Shown piece by piece: positions 36,886-46,800 of a stretch of 59,083 nt of DNA. The notes below the pieces were generated by a model. That model was given only the letters and a program-made list of their open reading frames with translations. It had not been told where the DNA came from and searched no databases. Each line of letters starts with the position of its first letter. Position 1 is the stretch's first letter. This stretch comes from Chitinophagales bacterium (GTDB lineage: Bacteria > Bacteroidota > Bacteroidia > Chitinophagales > Chitinophagaceae), in the NCBI GenBank assembly GCA_015654695.1, contig JAATGJ010000067.1:1-59083 (forward strand), read 5' to 3'. A program made the translations under genes and the position numbers.

Positions 36886-39240
36886 ATGATAAAAAATTAT
36901 TTCAAGATCGCCTGGCGAAACCTCTTTAAGAATAAAGGTTTTTCTATTACCAATATCCTTGGTCTTACTATTGGTATTACCTGTACCATATTGATTTTTT
37001 TATGGGTGCGGGATGAGAAAGGGTATGATAAGTTTCATAACAATTACGATAATATCTACCAGGTAATTGCTCACCGGAATTTTAACAACCAGATATTTAC
37101 GGACAGGAACATGGTGCTGCCGCTTGCCAAATCACTCGAAAATGTTTCCACGCAAATAAAAAACGCGGTTGTTACCACCAACGGCCAATCACATATAATT
37201 ACGTACGGTGATGCCAAATTAAAGAAACAGGGCTATACCGTCAGTGAACATTTTTTCGATATGTTTTCCTGGAAGTTCATAAAGGGGAATGCCGCAACAG
37301 CCCTTCCTGACGCCTATTCCCTGGTGCTGACACGATCAGCGGCAAAAGCATTGTTTGGGAAAGCGGAACCCATAAATAAAGTAGTAAGAATAGATAACGA
37401 GTATGATGCAAAAGTCACTGCCGTACTGGAAGATCTTCCCGGCAATTCTACTTTCCAGTTTGACTTTATTAATATGTTTAATTATTCCGGGGATTATGAA
37501 AAAAGGGCGATGACCAACTGGAGGAATTCTTCGTGGAATGTATATGTGCAAATGGCTCCGGGGGCGGATATGCAAATGCTGGATAAAACCATTAACGATA
37601 TAAAGCACCAGCATGATCCTAACGATAAAATGAGCGCCTACTTTACTTTCCCCATGAATAAATGGAGGCTTTACAGTGATTTCAAAGATGGAAAAAATAC
37701 CGGCGGTATGATTGAGTATGTAAGGCTCTTCACCGTCATTGCACTGATCATTTTGCTGATTGCCTGTATTAATTTCATGAACCTTTCTACTGCGCGTTCT
37801 GAAAAAAGAGCCAAAGAAGTGGGTGTCAGAAAAACACTTGGATCAGGTAAAAAGCAACTTATATTTCAGTTCTTTTGTGAATCCATCATACTTGCCTTTA
37901 TTGCTTTTGTTTTTTCTGTAGCCGCTGTGTATTTATTACTGCCTTCTTTTAATGCACTGGTAGATAAAAATTTGTCATTGAACATAGCGCAACCGATTTT
38001 CTGGCTCGGCGCACTTGCCATCGTATTATTTACAGGGCTTGTAGCAGGCAGTTATCCCGCCTTGTATCTTTCTTCTTTCAAACCGATCAGTGTGTTGAAA
38101 GGAACATTTACCAGCGGGAAAAAAGCTGTTCTGCCAAGACGGGTACTGGTAGTAGCTCAATTTATCATTTCTATTTTGCTTATTTCAGCTACCATTATTG
38201 TTTACCAGCAAATACAGCATGTAAAGCACAGGGACATCGGTTACAAGCCGGATAACCTGGTCATGGTGCCTTCTTCGCCCGATATCCGGAAAAATTTTTC
38301 CGTCATAAAACAGGAATTGCAGAAAACAGGATTGATCAATGCCGTGACCCAGACGTCTTCGCCTATTACAAGTATATGGTGGAAATCGCCGGCTCCTGAT
38401 TGGGAAGGAAAACCTGCCGATGGCGAAATTATCATGGCGGGCATTGCCACAGATGTAGATTTTTCAAAAACAATGGGGATTAAAATTTTACAGGGAAAAG
38501 ATTTTTCCGGTACGCCTTCCGATTCTTCAGCCATGCTATTAAATAAAGCTGCTGTGGAGGCGATGGGGTTAAAAAATCCAATAGGCATGCAAATGAGGTA
38601 CGGTCAGAGTTATACAGTGATTGGTGTAACGGATAATGTGGTAATGGAATCGCCGTATAAACCGGTTGACCCCATGATGGTATTCTATGACCCCGGTAAT
38701 TCCAATTCGATAAGTATAAGACTGGCTGATGCTGCCCAACTGCAGAAAGCATTGCAATCAATAGAAACAATTTTTAAAAAACATAACCCCGCTTATCCTT
38801 TCGAATACCAGTTTGCCGACCAGGAATTCGGGAAGAAGTTTTTAACAGAAGACCTGATCAGCCGGATCACCAACATTTTTGCAGGACTCGCCATTTTCAT
38901 TTGTTGCATAGGGCTTGCGGGGTTAGCCTCTTTTACTATTCAAAAACGTATACGGGAAATAGGCATACGGAAAGTGCTGGGCGCTTCAGTACAGCAGTTG
39001 TTACTGCTCATTTCAAAAGAATTTTTGAAACTGGTGCTGATAGCTTTCGTAATAGCCGTTCCGTTAACCTGGTGGCTGATGAATAACTGGCTGGAAAAGT
39101 ATGCTTACCGTATTAATATAAGTGTATGGTTGTTTGGAGCAGTAGGTATTATTATCCTGCTGCTGACATTAGTGGTAGTAAGTTTAAATACTATGAGGGC
39201 GGCTGTTGCCAACCCGGTGAAGTCATTGCGAACAGAGTAA
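36886..39240 (+). CDS. duplicated FtsX/MacB-type permease 10 (SPY subfamily)
   Basis: A 784-residue permease (MIKNYFKIAWRNLFKNK). First half: KGNAATALPDAYSLVLTRSA, MNKWRLYSDFKDGKNTGG, IACINFMNLSTARSEKRAKEVGVRKTLGSG. Second half: VMESPYKPVDPMMVF in place of DFHF, YQFADQEFGKKF, then CCIGLAGLASFTIQKRIREIGIRKVLGAS, where GLFGL is GLAGL. The amphipathic end is unusual: SLNTMRAAVANPVKSLRTE instead of SFQAIKAA. It resembles permease 2 most. Its stop is TAA within the repeat-type tail TCATTGCGAACAGAGTAA, followed by the longest REP-like spacer. Confidence 0.93.
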   Translation: MIKNYFKIAWRNLFKNKGFSITNILGLTIGITCTILIFLWVRDEKGYDKFHNNYDNIYQVIAHRNFNNQIFTDRNMVLPLAKSLENVSTQIKNAVVTTNGQSHIITYGDAKLKKQGYTVSEHFFDMFSWKFIKGNAATALPDAYSLVLTRSAAKALFGKAEPINKVVRIDNEYDAKVTAVLEDLPGNSTFQFDFINMFNYSGDYEKRAMTNWRNSSWNVYVQMAPGADMQMLDKTINDIKHQHDPNDKMSAYFTFPMNKWRLYSDFKDGKNTGGMIEYVRLFTVIALIILLIACINFMNLSTARSEKRAKEVGVRKTLGSGKKQLIFQFFCESIILAFIAFVFSVAAVYLLLPSFNALVDKNLSLNIAQPIFWLGALAIVLFTGLVAGSYPALYLSSFKPISVLKGTFTSGKKAVLPRRVLVVAQFIISILLISATIIVYQQIQHVKHRDIGYKPDNLVMVPSSPDIRKNFSVIKQELQKTGLINAVTQTSSPITSIWWKSPAPDWEGKPADGEIIMAGIATDVDFSKTMGIKILQGKDFSGTPSDSSAMLLNKAAVEAMGLKNPIGMQMRYGQSYTVIGVTDNVVMESPYKPVDPMMVFYDPGNSNSISIRLADAAQLQKALQSIETIFKKHNPAYPFEYQFADQEFGKKFLTEDLISRITNIFAGLAIFICCIGLAGLASFTIQKRIREIGIRKVLGASVQQLLLLISKEFLKLVLIAFVIAVPLTWWLMNNWLEKYAYRINISVWLFGAVGIIILLLTLVVVSLNTMRAAVANPVKSLRTE

Positions 39241-39313
39241 AGCGTCATTGCGAACGAAATGAAGCGTCATTGCGACTGCGAACAAAGTGAGCAGGAAGTA
39301 AAGAACAGAATAA
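39223..39313 (+). repeat. REP-like junction repeat 10/11 with R-T-E-stop vestige
   Basis: Units CATTGCGAACAGAGTAA (coding tail), CATTGCGAACGAAATGA and CATTGCGACTGCGAACAAAG succeed one another, showing that the coding tail and the intergenic unit are the same sequence type. The copy ends AGCAGGAAGTAAAG and AGA ACA GAA TAA (39302-39313), 11 nt before the ATG. Read through, it gives the spurious HCDCEQSEQ peptide. Confidence 0.88.
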
Positions 39314-39324
39314 AAAGTATAGCC

Positions 39325-41790
39325 ATGATAAAAAATTATTTCAAAATCGCCTGGAGAGGTCTCTGGAGAAACAAACTTTACACTACACTTAATGTGGCCG
39401 GGTTAACCTTTGGTATCAGTTGTTTTTTGTTAATTGGTCTTTACCTTTTTGATGAACTCACTTTTGACGAACAGCACAGTAAAGGGGATAGAATTTACCG
39501 GGTAATAGAACATAAAAATGTGAACGGTGAAGCGACTACTATTGCCGCGGCAGGTTATAAACTGGCTGAAGAATCGAAGAAAAAAATTCCGGAAGTAGAA
39601 AATACAACCCGGGTTCAAAGGCCCGGGAGGGCTAACCTGGTAAACCCGGAAAACCCCGTAAATTTCCAGGAAAACGTAACGAATGCTGATGAAAATTTTT
39701 TGCTCGTGTTTGATTTTCCATTGATTTGGGGAGATAAAAGCACTGCTTTAAAAGAGCCGAATTCCATAATTATTAATGAAGATTTAGCTATGCGCCTGTT
39801 TGGCAGGAAAGACGTTATGGGCAAAATAGTAAAATTTGGTCATTTGGATATTCCTTTAAAGATCACGGGTATTTTGAAAAATCATCCCCGCAATTCGAGT
39901 TTCGATTTCAATTCCGTGATGTCTGAATCTACTTTTTATAATTCAGATTTCTTCAGGCAAACGCAGGCGAGCGATTGGGCATCTAATAGTTTTTCTGTTT
40001 ATACGTTACTAAGACCCAATTCCAATCCTGAATCAGTTTCCAATAAAATAACGAAGCTGATTCTTGACAATTACAAACCTGAGGCCGGCACTAACCTGGC
40101 TTACAGTCTTCAACCATTAAATGACTTACACCTGAACTCAAAAAATATTGTTGATGGCGCCAGGAATTCAAATGTTGAGGCAATTCCACAGGGAAGCCCG
40201 TTGTATATTAAGATATTTTCTATTGCAGCTCTTTTTGTATTAGTAATCGCCGGTATCAATTACATGAATCTCACTACCGCAAGGGCTTCCAGTCGTTTAA
40301 AAGAAATTGGTGTTCGTAAAACAATTGGCGCTTTTCAAAGCCATTTGATCAGGCAATTTTTATTTGAATCATTGTTAGTAACGATTATATCCTTCATCCT
40401 GGCGTTGATCGTTGTTAATCTTTTGCTTCCTTCGTTTAATCAATTCGCCAGTAAACAACTTTCTCTTGGCTTTTCAACCGATTACCGCATCTGGCTTTTT
40501 ACGATTGCTATTGTAGCTATTATAGGGTTTCTATCCGGTAGCTACCCGGCATTAATGCTTTCCCGTTTTAAACCTGTTTTATTATTAAAGGGCCTGAAAC
40601 TTCAAAATAAAAGCGGCTTATCCTTAAGAAAAGGTTTAGTTGTTTTTCAATTTACCATTTCAGTCGTTATGATTATCGGAACGATTGTTCTCTTTCTGCA
40701 GGTTCGTTATTTGAATACTACCCATTTGGGTTTCAACAAAGATCTTTTGGTGGTGATTGATGTAAATACGAACAATGCAAGGACGAATTTTGAAGCTGTA
40801 AAAAATGAAATGGCTAAAATACCCGCGGTGAAAAATGTATCAGTTACATCCAGGGTGCCGGGTGAATGGAAATCGTTCAGAAATATTAAAATAAAAAATA
40901 CGGGAAGTGCTGACGATCATATCGCTTATATGTTTGGAGCGGATAAAGATTTTGCAGAAACTTTCGGGGTCAAACTGTTAAAAGGCAGAAACTTTAATAC
41001 TCCAAATGATTCCGCCTGTGTAATTATCAATGAAACTGCAGCTAAAATGCTGAACATTACTGAACCCTCCGGCCAGGTTGTTGAGATTCCTTTTGTTTCG
41101 CGTGGCAGTGGCATTCCTTTTACACCTCTTAATGACATGGATATTCCGTTTAAACCCAGGGTAATTGGCATTGTAAAGGATTTCCATTTTCAGTCATTAC
41201 GGGATAAAATCGAACCGCTGGTACTGGCATACAACCAAAACCCGATACATAATATTGACTATTATACAGCGAGAATAGATGCTGAAAATATCCAGGGAAC
41301 ATTAGATAAATTAAAAGCGGTAATGGTAAACAATGATAAAAACGATCCTTTTGAATACCACTTTTTGGATGAGCAATTAGCGCGATTTTATGTTGAAGAC
41401 CAGCGTCGCCAGGGCCTCCTGGTCTGGGTGGCATTAGCAACTATTTTCATTGCTTGTCTTGGACTATTTGGCTTAGCCACTTATTCCGCTGAACAAAGAG
41501 TAAAAGAAATAGGTGTAAGAAAAGTACTGGGAGCGACGGTTTTAAATCTTACTTCCCTGCTTTCCAAAGACTTTATCAAACTGGTTTTAATAGCCAATGG
41601 CATCGCCTTCCCCATTGCCTGGTGGGCGACAAACAAGTGGCTCCAGGAATATGCGTATCATATTGATGTAAAATGGTGGGTATTTGGTCTGGCGGGTGCT
41701 TCAGCCATTATCATTGCTTTACTGACAGTAAGTTACCAGGCTATTAAAGCGGCTGTTGCCAACCCGGTAAAGTCATTGCGAACAGAATGA
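39325..41790 (+). CDS. duplicated FtsX/MacB-type permease 11
   Basis: An 821-residue permease starting at MIKNYFKIAWRGLWRNK; a further upstream ATG at 39259 would only translate the intergenic repeat and is rejected. Coupling motifs are RLKEIGVRKTIGA and RVKEIGVRKVLGA. The second periplasmic domain has an insertion before the DFHF motif: after EPSGQVVEIPF comes a Gly/Pro-rich loop (SRGSGIPFTPLNDMDIPF) and only then VKDFHFQSLRDKI. Other paralogues go directly from GQ/GK to this motif, so the loop probably marks a special partner or substrate surface. The tail TCATTGCGAACAGAATGA is repeat-like, but the 28-bp spacer that follows has no REP unit. Confidence 0.92.
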   Translation: MIKNYFKIAWRGLWRNKLYTTLNVAGLTFGISCFLLIGLYLFDELTFDEQHSKGDRIYRVIEHKNVNGEATTIAAAGYKLAEESKKKIPEVENTTRVQRPGRANLVNPENPVNFQENVTNADENFLLVFDFPLIWGDKSTALKEPNSIIINEDLAMRLFGRKDVMGKIVKFGHLDIPLKITGILKNHPRNSSFDFNSVMSESTFYNSDFFRQTQASDWASNSFSVYTLLRPNSNPESVSNKITKLILDNYKPEAGTNLAYSLQPLNDLHLNSKNIVDGARNSNVEAIPQGSPLYIKIFSIAALFVLVIAGINYMNLTTARASSRLKEIGVRKTIGAFQSHLIRQFLFESLLVTIISFILALIVVNLLLPSFNQFASKQLSLGFSTDYRIWLFTIAIVAIIGFLSGSYPALMLSRFKPVLLLKGLKLQNKSGLSLRKGLVVFQFTISVVMIIGTIVLFLQVRYLNTTHLGFNKDLLVVIDVNTNNARTNFEAVKNEMAKIPAVKNVSVTSRVPGEWKSFRNIKIKNTGSADDHIAYMFGADKDFAETFGVKLLKGRNFNTPNDSACVIINETAAKMLNITEPSGQVVEIPFVSRGSGIPFTPLNDMDIPFKPRVIGIVKDFHFQSLRDKIEPLVLAYNQNPIHNIDYYTARIDAENIQGTLDKLKAVMVNNDKNDPFEYHFLDEQLARFYVEDQRRQGLLVWVALATIFIACLGLFGLATYSAEQRVKEIGVRKVLGATVLNLTSLLSKDFIKLVLIANGIAFPIAWWATNKWLQEYAYHIDVKWWVFGLAGASAIIIALLTVSYQAIKAAVANPVKSLRTE

Positions 41791-41818
41791 GAATATATCA
41801 GTTAAAATCTACCAGAAT

Positions 41819-44203
41819 ATGGTAAAACATTATTTCAGTATTGCCTTTCGCAACCTGTTACGCAACAGGGTTTATTCGTTCATCAATATTGGTGGATTGG
41901 CAATGGGTATGGCGGTGGCCCTGCTTATCAGTCTTTGGATCAGGGATGAATTGTATTTTGACCATTACCATCAGAACTATAACCGTATTGCCAAAATACG
42001 GCAGCATGTAAATGTAAACGGTGAAATACAAACAGAAAAGACAGTGCCTTATCCATTGGCCAATGAGCTTCGTACCAACTACCCGCGATATTTTAAATAC
42101 ATCGTGATGTCTTCTAACCGGGCTAACCATATCCTGTCGGTGGACGAAACGAAATTCACGAGATTCGGCGTGTACCTGCAGCCGGAAGCCGCCGAAATGC
42201 TTACCCTGAAAATGCTCAAAGGCACCCGTGCCGGTTTAAAAGATCCTTACTCGATCCTGCTTTCTCAATCGGCCGCAGCGGCATTCTTTGGAGAAACAGA
42301 CCCGATCAATAAGATTGTCCGGATTGATAACAAACAGGAAGTAAAATGTACCGGTGTGTATGAAGACCTGCCCGCGAATTCCACTTTTGCCAATATAAAA
42401 TTTATCGCGCCTTTTGAACTTTACCTGGCGGATGCAAAATGGATCAGTAATCAACAGGATTCATGGCATAAAAATACCGTGCAGGTTTACGTGCAAATAG
42501 CCGATGATGCTGATATGGACCAGGTTTCCGGGCTAATCAAAAATATGAAACTGGAAAAGCTTGACCCGGAAGAGGCAAGGTACAAGCCGACTCTATTTCT
42601 TGATGCTATGAGTAAATGGCACTTATATTCAGAATATAAGAACGGAGTAAATGCCGGGGGAAAGATCCGCTATGTATGGATGTTTGGTATCATTGGCTTT
42701 TTTGTTTTGCTGCTCGCCTGTATCAACTTTATGAATCTGGGTACGGCCCGTACGGAAAAAAGAGCTAAAGAAGTAGGTATTCGCAAGGCCATTGGTTCTT
42801 TGCGCGGACAATTAGTAGGGCAATTCTTTTGTGAATCATTGCTGGTAACCGCACTGGCATTTGTATGCTCTTTGGTTTTGGTACAGCTTATCCTTCCTTT
42901 TTTCAATGAAGTGGCGAATAAAAAAATAGCTCTTTTATGGAGCAGCCCCCTATTTTGGATAGCGGGTATTTTATTCACCCTTATCACCGGGTTGATAGCG
43001 GGTAGTTATCCTGCGCTCTACCTTTCATCTTTTCAGCCTGTCAGGGTTTTGAAAGGCAGGTTCAGGATTGGCCGCTTCGCCGCCTTACCCAGGAAAGTAT
43101 TGGTAATAGTGCAGTTTACAGTATCCGTTACATTGATCATTTGCACCATTGTCGTTTTCCGCCAGATACAGTTTGCCAAAGACAGGCCAATTGGATATAG
43201 CCGCGACGCATTAATAACTGTGCCGGTACTTACAAATGATATAACTGCTCATTTTGATATAGTAAAAGATGAGTTACTAAAGAAAAAAGTCATTATAGCA
43301 ATGGCGGCATCGGAGGCTCCTGTCACCGATATCTGGGGTAGTGATGGCGCCTTCGACTGGAAGGGTAAAGCTCCGGAACTGGCCGTTGATTTTCCTGTTA
43401 CCGGTGTATCGGTTGATTATGGCAATACAGTGGACTGGGAATTCAAGGAAGGGCGGAATTTTTCCACCACGTTTGCCACTGATTCGTCAGCTTTAATTTT
43501 AAATGAAGCCGCTGTAAAATATATGGCATTACAGCATCCGGTAGGAGAGAACATCAAATGGAAGGGCGTTCCTTATAAAGTGATTGGCGTAATTAATGAT
43601 GTGATCACGGAGTCGCCTTATGAACCGGTCAGGCCCTCTGTATTCTGGTTACTTAGTTGGCAGCCGAATTTTATATTCCTGAAAATTAACCCGGATGTAA
43701 GCGCTGCTTTCGCCCTGCATACTATTGAAACGGTGTTTCGTCAATACAATCCTTCCTCTCCTTTTGATTATAGTTTCGCGGATGAAGACTACAGCAGGAA
43801 ATTCGGCAATGAAGAACGGGTGGGCAAACTGGCGGGCTTCTTTGCTATCCTCGCTATTTTCATCAGTTGCATCGGGTTGTTTGGTATGGCTTCCTTTATG
43901 GCAGAACAACGCATTAAGGAAATCGGGATAAGAAAAGTATTAGGAGCATCCGTATTTAATGTATGGCGTTTGTTATCGAAGGAATTTGTAGCGCTGGTTA
44001 TGATTTCACTGCTTATCGCCGGGCCGGCAGCTTATTATTTTATGTATGACTGGTTGCAAAATTACTCCTATCGTTCCTCAATGTCCTGGTGGATTTTCGC
44101 AGCAGCAGGTCTTGGCGCCATGATCATTACTTTACTTACCATTAGCTTTCATGCGGTAAAAGCCGCTGTTGCCAACCCGGTTAAGTCATTGCGAACAGAG
44201 TGA
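41819..44203 (+). CDS. duplicated FtsX/MacB-type permease 12 (SPY subfamily)
   Basis: A 794-residue permease (MVKHYFSIAFRNLLRNR). It shares the GTRAGLK-group markers with permeases 4 and 8: GLAMGMAVALLISLW, NYNRIAKI, KGTRAGLKDPYSILLSQ, MSKWHLYSEYKNG, KDRPIGYSRD and TESPYEPVRPSVFW. TM2 has CINFMNLGTARTEKRAKEVGIRKAIGS, with Gly and Thr changes. The second coupling motif is RIKEIGIRKVLGAS. It starts 11.0 kb after permease 8, which itself starts 9.9 kb after permease 4; the difference equals the DUF4097 insertion. Repeat-type tail TCATTGCGAACAGAGTGA. Confidence 0.93.
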   Translation: MVKHYFSIAFRNLLRNRVYSFINIGGLAMGMAVALLISLWIRDELYFDHYHQNYNRIAKIRQHVNVNGEIQTEKTVPYPLANELRTNYPRYFKYIVMSSNRANHILSVDETKFTRFGVYLQPEAAEMLTLKMLKGTRAGLKDPYSILLSQSAAAAFFGETDPINKIVRIDNKQEVKCTGVYEDLPANSTFANIKFIAPFELYLADAKWISNQQDSWHKNTVQVYVQIADDADMDQVSGLIKNMKLEKLDPEEARYKPTLFLDAMSKWHLYSEYKNGVNAGGKIRYVWMFGIIGFFVLLLACINFMNLGTARTEKRAKEVGIRKAIGSLRGQLVGQFFCESLLVTALAFVCSLVLVQLILPFFNEVANKKIALLWSSPLFWIAGILFTLITGLIAGSYPALYLSSFQPVRVLKGRFRIGRFAALPRKVLVIVQFTVSVTLIICTIVVFRQIQFAKDRPIGYSRDALITVPVLTNDITAHFDIVKDELLKKKVIIAMAASEAPVTDIWGSDGAFDWKGKAPELAVDFPVTGVSVDYGNTVDWEFKEGRNFSTTFATDSSALILNEAAVKYMALQHPVGENIKWKGVPYKVIGVINDVITESPYEPVRPSVFWLLSWQPNFIFLKINPDVSAAFALHTIETVFRQYNPSSPFDYSFADEDYSRKFGNEERVGKLAGFFAILAIFISCIGLFGMASFMAEQRIKEIGIRKVLGASVFNVWRLLSKEFVALVMISLLIAGPAAYYFMYDWLQNYSYRSSMSWWIFAAAGLGAMIITLLTISFHAVKAAVANPVKSLRTE

Positions 44204-44254
44204 AGCGTCGTTGCGACTGCGAGCAAAGTGAGCAGGAAGCAAAGAACTGAATAA
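44186..44254 (+). repeat. REP-like junction repeat 12/13 with R-T-E-stop vestige
   Basis: The coding tail is followed by AGCGTCGTTGCGACTGCGAG and CAAAGTGAGCAGGAAGCAAA, ending AGA ACT GAA TAA (44243-44254), 11 nt before the ATG of permease 13. ACT for ACA is a synonymous change with respect to R-T-E. Confidence 0.85.
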
Positions 44255-44265
44255 AACTATCATCT

Positions 44266-46743
44266 ATGATAAAAAATTATTTTAAGATAGCCTGGCGGAA
44301 CATCCGGCGAAATAAAATAAACAGTATTATCAATATAGCCGGGTTGTCTATTGGCATGTCATGCGTTATATTAATTGCATTGTATGTACAGGATGAGCTG
44401 GGCTATGATAAATTTTTTAAAGATGCTGACCACATCTTCCAGGTTAATATGACGGGAATGGATAATGGCGTGGAGTCAAGCTCCGGGGGCAACACTGCAC
44501 CTGCGGTAGGGCCGGCCCTGGTAAGTTCGTATGCCGAAATAGAAGCCTTTGTAAGAATTTACCGTCCGGGTGATGTGATGGTGGTTTATGAAGAAGGCGC
44601 AAAGACAGAAAATTATTTTACAGAGAAGCATGTTATGGCTGTTGATTCCAATTTTTTGCAGGTATTCAATTACCAGCTTGTGCAAGGGCATGCAGCTACC
44701 TGTTTGCAGAAATCAAACTCGGTTGTTATTACAGAAAAAACGGCAAAAAAATATTTTGGTAAAAGCGATCCAATTGGAAAAGTATTGCTGTTTGATTCTG
44801 AAAAGAGACCTTTTGTAGTGACAGCCGTGCTGAAAAATATTCCCGCTCAATCTTCTTTTCAGTTTGATATGCTGGCGCCCATTAGCGCTTATGCTGAAGT
44901 AAAGAAACGTAGCTGGAATTGGTTTTGGCTGCAGGTAAACACGTATGTAAAGCTGCGGGATAACGTTGCTGCAGATAAAGCGGGTATCGCAAAACTGGAA
45001 GCTAAATTCCCGGGGATGGTAAAGATGCACGCATTTCAAAGCAACAGGGGTGAAACTTTTGAGGAGTTCACAAAAAAAGGTGGTAAAATGGAATATCATT
45101 TATTGCCTTTTACTTCGGTTCATTTATATGCCAGCGGTATGAACACGCCTGCACGTTTAACTACATTAAGCGATATTAAATATGTTTATATTTTTTCTGT
45201 TATTGCACTCTTTATTATCACTCTTGCATGTGTCAATTTTATGAATCTTTCTACGGCGCAATCTGCAAGAAGAGCAAAAGAAGTAGGCGTCCGCAAAGTG
45301 CTGGGATCGGTAAGAACACAACTCATAAAACAATTTCTTGCCGAAGCGATAGTATATAGTTTCATGGCTACCGTAGTTGCTCTTATAATGGTCCTGGTGG
45401 TATTAACTCCATTTAATCACCTTGCCGGGAAATCACTTTTATTCAGCTCAATTTTTAATGGTTATACCTGTTTGTTTATACTGGGCCTGTGTATATTTAC
45501 AGGATTGCTTTCAGGAGTTTATCCCGCATTTTATCTCACATCTTTTAATCCTGTAACGGTACTGAAAGGCATGAAAGCTTTCAAAAATAACTTTCGCCAT
45601 CTTTTTGTCCGTAACGGGCTGGTTGTTTTTCAATTTACTATTTCAATTGTACTTATTATCTGCACTATTATCGTGTATAAACAATTACGATATACGCAGA
45701 ATAAAGATTTAGGCCTGGATAAAGAACATGTTATTGTAATAGCCAATACTGACAGGCTTAAAAATGCCGAGGAATCTTTCCGGCAGGAGCTTACGAAGCA
45801 ACCCGGTGTTATCGCCGCGTCGGTATCCAGCAGTATTCCCACAAGAACAAATTTTGGTGATACGTATGTTCCTGAACCAACAGAAACTGATAAACCTTTA
45901 CTAAAAGAGATCGGGCTTTCTTCTTTTGTGGTGGATAATGATTTTATTCCAACTTTTAAGATGCAGGTTTTACAGGGAAGAAATTTTTCAACAGAATTTT
46001 CAGACTCTGCGTCGGTGATATTGAATGAGACTTCGGCAAAGCAAATCGGGTGGAAAGATGCGGTAGGTAAATACCTCGGGTACCCCGGTAACAGCCAGCG
46101 GTTTAAGGTTATTGCAGTGGTAAAAGATTTTAATGTCGCCTCATTGTATGATCCCGTTGAGCCATTTGCATTATTTCATGCTTCGTCTAAAACGTATAAT
46201 TTAGGCCATTCCTATATATCTGTAAGATTTCAGCCCGGCAACATGAAGGATTATTTACACACGCTGGAAAATAACTGGAGAAGTTTTACTGCAGGCACAC
46301 CATTCGATTATAGTTTTTTGGATACTGAGTTTGACTCTTTATACCGTTCTGAACAGCGTATGGGATCTGTGTTTGCTATCTTTACCTTCCTTTCGATCTT
46401 TGTTGCCTGCCTTGGCTTGTTTGGCTTATCTGTTTACACGGCGGAACGGCGCACCAAAGAAATTGGTGTCCGGAAGGTATTAGGCGCTTCTGTGCAAAGC
46501 GTAGTCGCATTATTATCCAAAAATTTTTTAAAATTAGTATTGATATCAGCGATCATCGCATTTCCTGTTGCATGGCTTGCAATGAATAAATGGCTGGAGG
46601 ATTTTGCGTATCGTATCACAATAGGATGGACGGTATTCGTTTTTGCTGCCTCTGCCGCTTTATTTATTGCATTATTGACAATAAGCGCACAGGCAATAAA
46701 GGCAGCCATTGCAAACCCGGCAAAGTCGCTGCGGACGGAATAG
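44266..46743 (+). CDS. duplicated FtsX/MacB-type permease 13
   Basis: The longest intact member, 825 residues (MIKNYFKIAWRNIRRNK). The first periplasmic domain is enlarged between the NTYVKLRDN and HLYASGMN elements (it holds AKLEAKFPGMVKMHAFQSNR and EEFTKKGGKMEYHLLPF). Coupling motifs: RAKEVGVRKVLGS and RTKEIGVRKVLGAS. The second domain contains VVKDFNVASLYDPV, with N for H in DFH. The C-terminal segment is SAQAIKAAIANPAKSLRTE (NPAK). The tail is TCGCTGCGGACGGAATAG, with TAG stop, and is followed directly by ATACGGGCGGAATCCCGG, a partial echo of CTGCGGACGGAAT. Confidence 0.92.
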   Translation: MIKNYFKIAWRNIRRNKINSIINIAGLSIGMSCVILIALYVQDELGYDKFFKDADHIFQVNMTGMDNGVESSSGGNTAPAVGPALVSSYAEIEAFVRIYRPGDVMVVYEEGAKTENYFTEKHVMAVDSNFLQVFNYQLVQGHAATCLQKSNSVVITEKTAKKYFGKSDPIGKVLLFDSEKRPFVVTAVLKNIPAQSSFQFDMLAPISAYAEVKKRSWNWFWLQVNTYVKLRDNVAADKAGIAKLEAKFPGMVKMHAFQSNRGETFEEFTKKGGKMEYHLLPFTSVHLYASGMNTPARLTTLSDIKYVYIFSVIALFIITLACVNFMNLSTAQSARRAKEVGVRKVLGSVRTQLIKQFLAEAIVYSFMATVVALIMVLVVLTPFNHLAGKSLLFSSIFNGYTCLFILGLCIFTGLLSGVYPAFYLTSFNPVTVLKGMKAFKNNFRHLFVRNGLVVFQFTISIVLIICTIIVYKQLRYTQNKDLGLDKEHVIVIANTDRLKNAEESFRQELTKQPGVIAASVSSSIPTRTNFGDTYVPEPTETDKPLLKEIGLSSFVVDNDFIPTFKMQVLQGRNFSTEFSDSASVILNETSAKQIGWKDAVGKYLGYPGNSQRFKVIAVVKDFNVASLYDPVEPFALFHASSKTYNLGHSYISVRFQPGNMKDYLHTLENNWRSFTAGTPFDYSFLDTEFDSLYRSEQRMGSVFAIFTFLSIFVACLGLFGLSVYTAERRTKEIGVRKVLGASVQSVVALLSKNFLKLVLISAIIAFPVAWLAMNKWLEDFAYRITIGWTVFVFAASAALFIALLTISAQAIKAAIANPAKSLRTE

Positions 46744-46800
46744 ATACGGGCGGAATCCCGGTGAATACCTGGCGAAACTTTAAACCGATTAATAAAGAGT

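Noticed and set aside
39259-39324. N-terminal extension of permease 11 (MKRHCDCEQSEQEVK...)
   Set aside because: It is a translation of the intergenic REP-like repeat. All paralogues start at the MIKNYFKIAWR motif, here at 39325.
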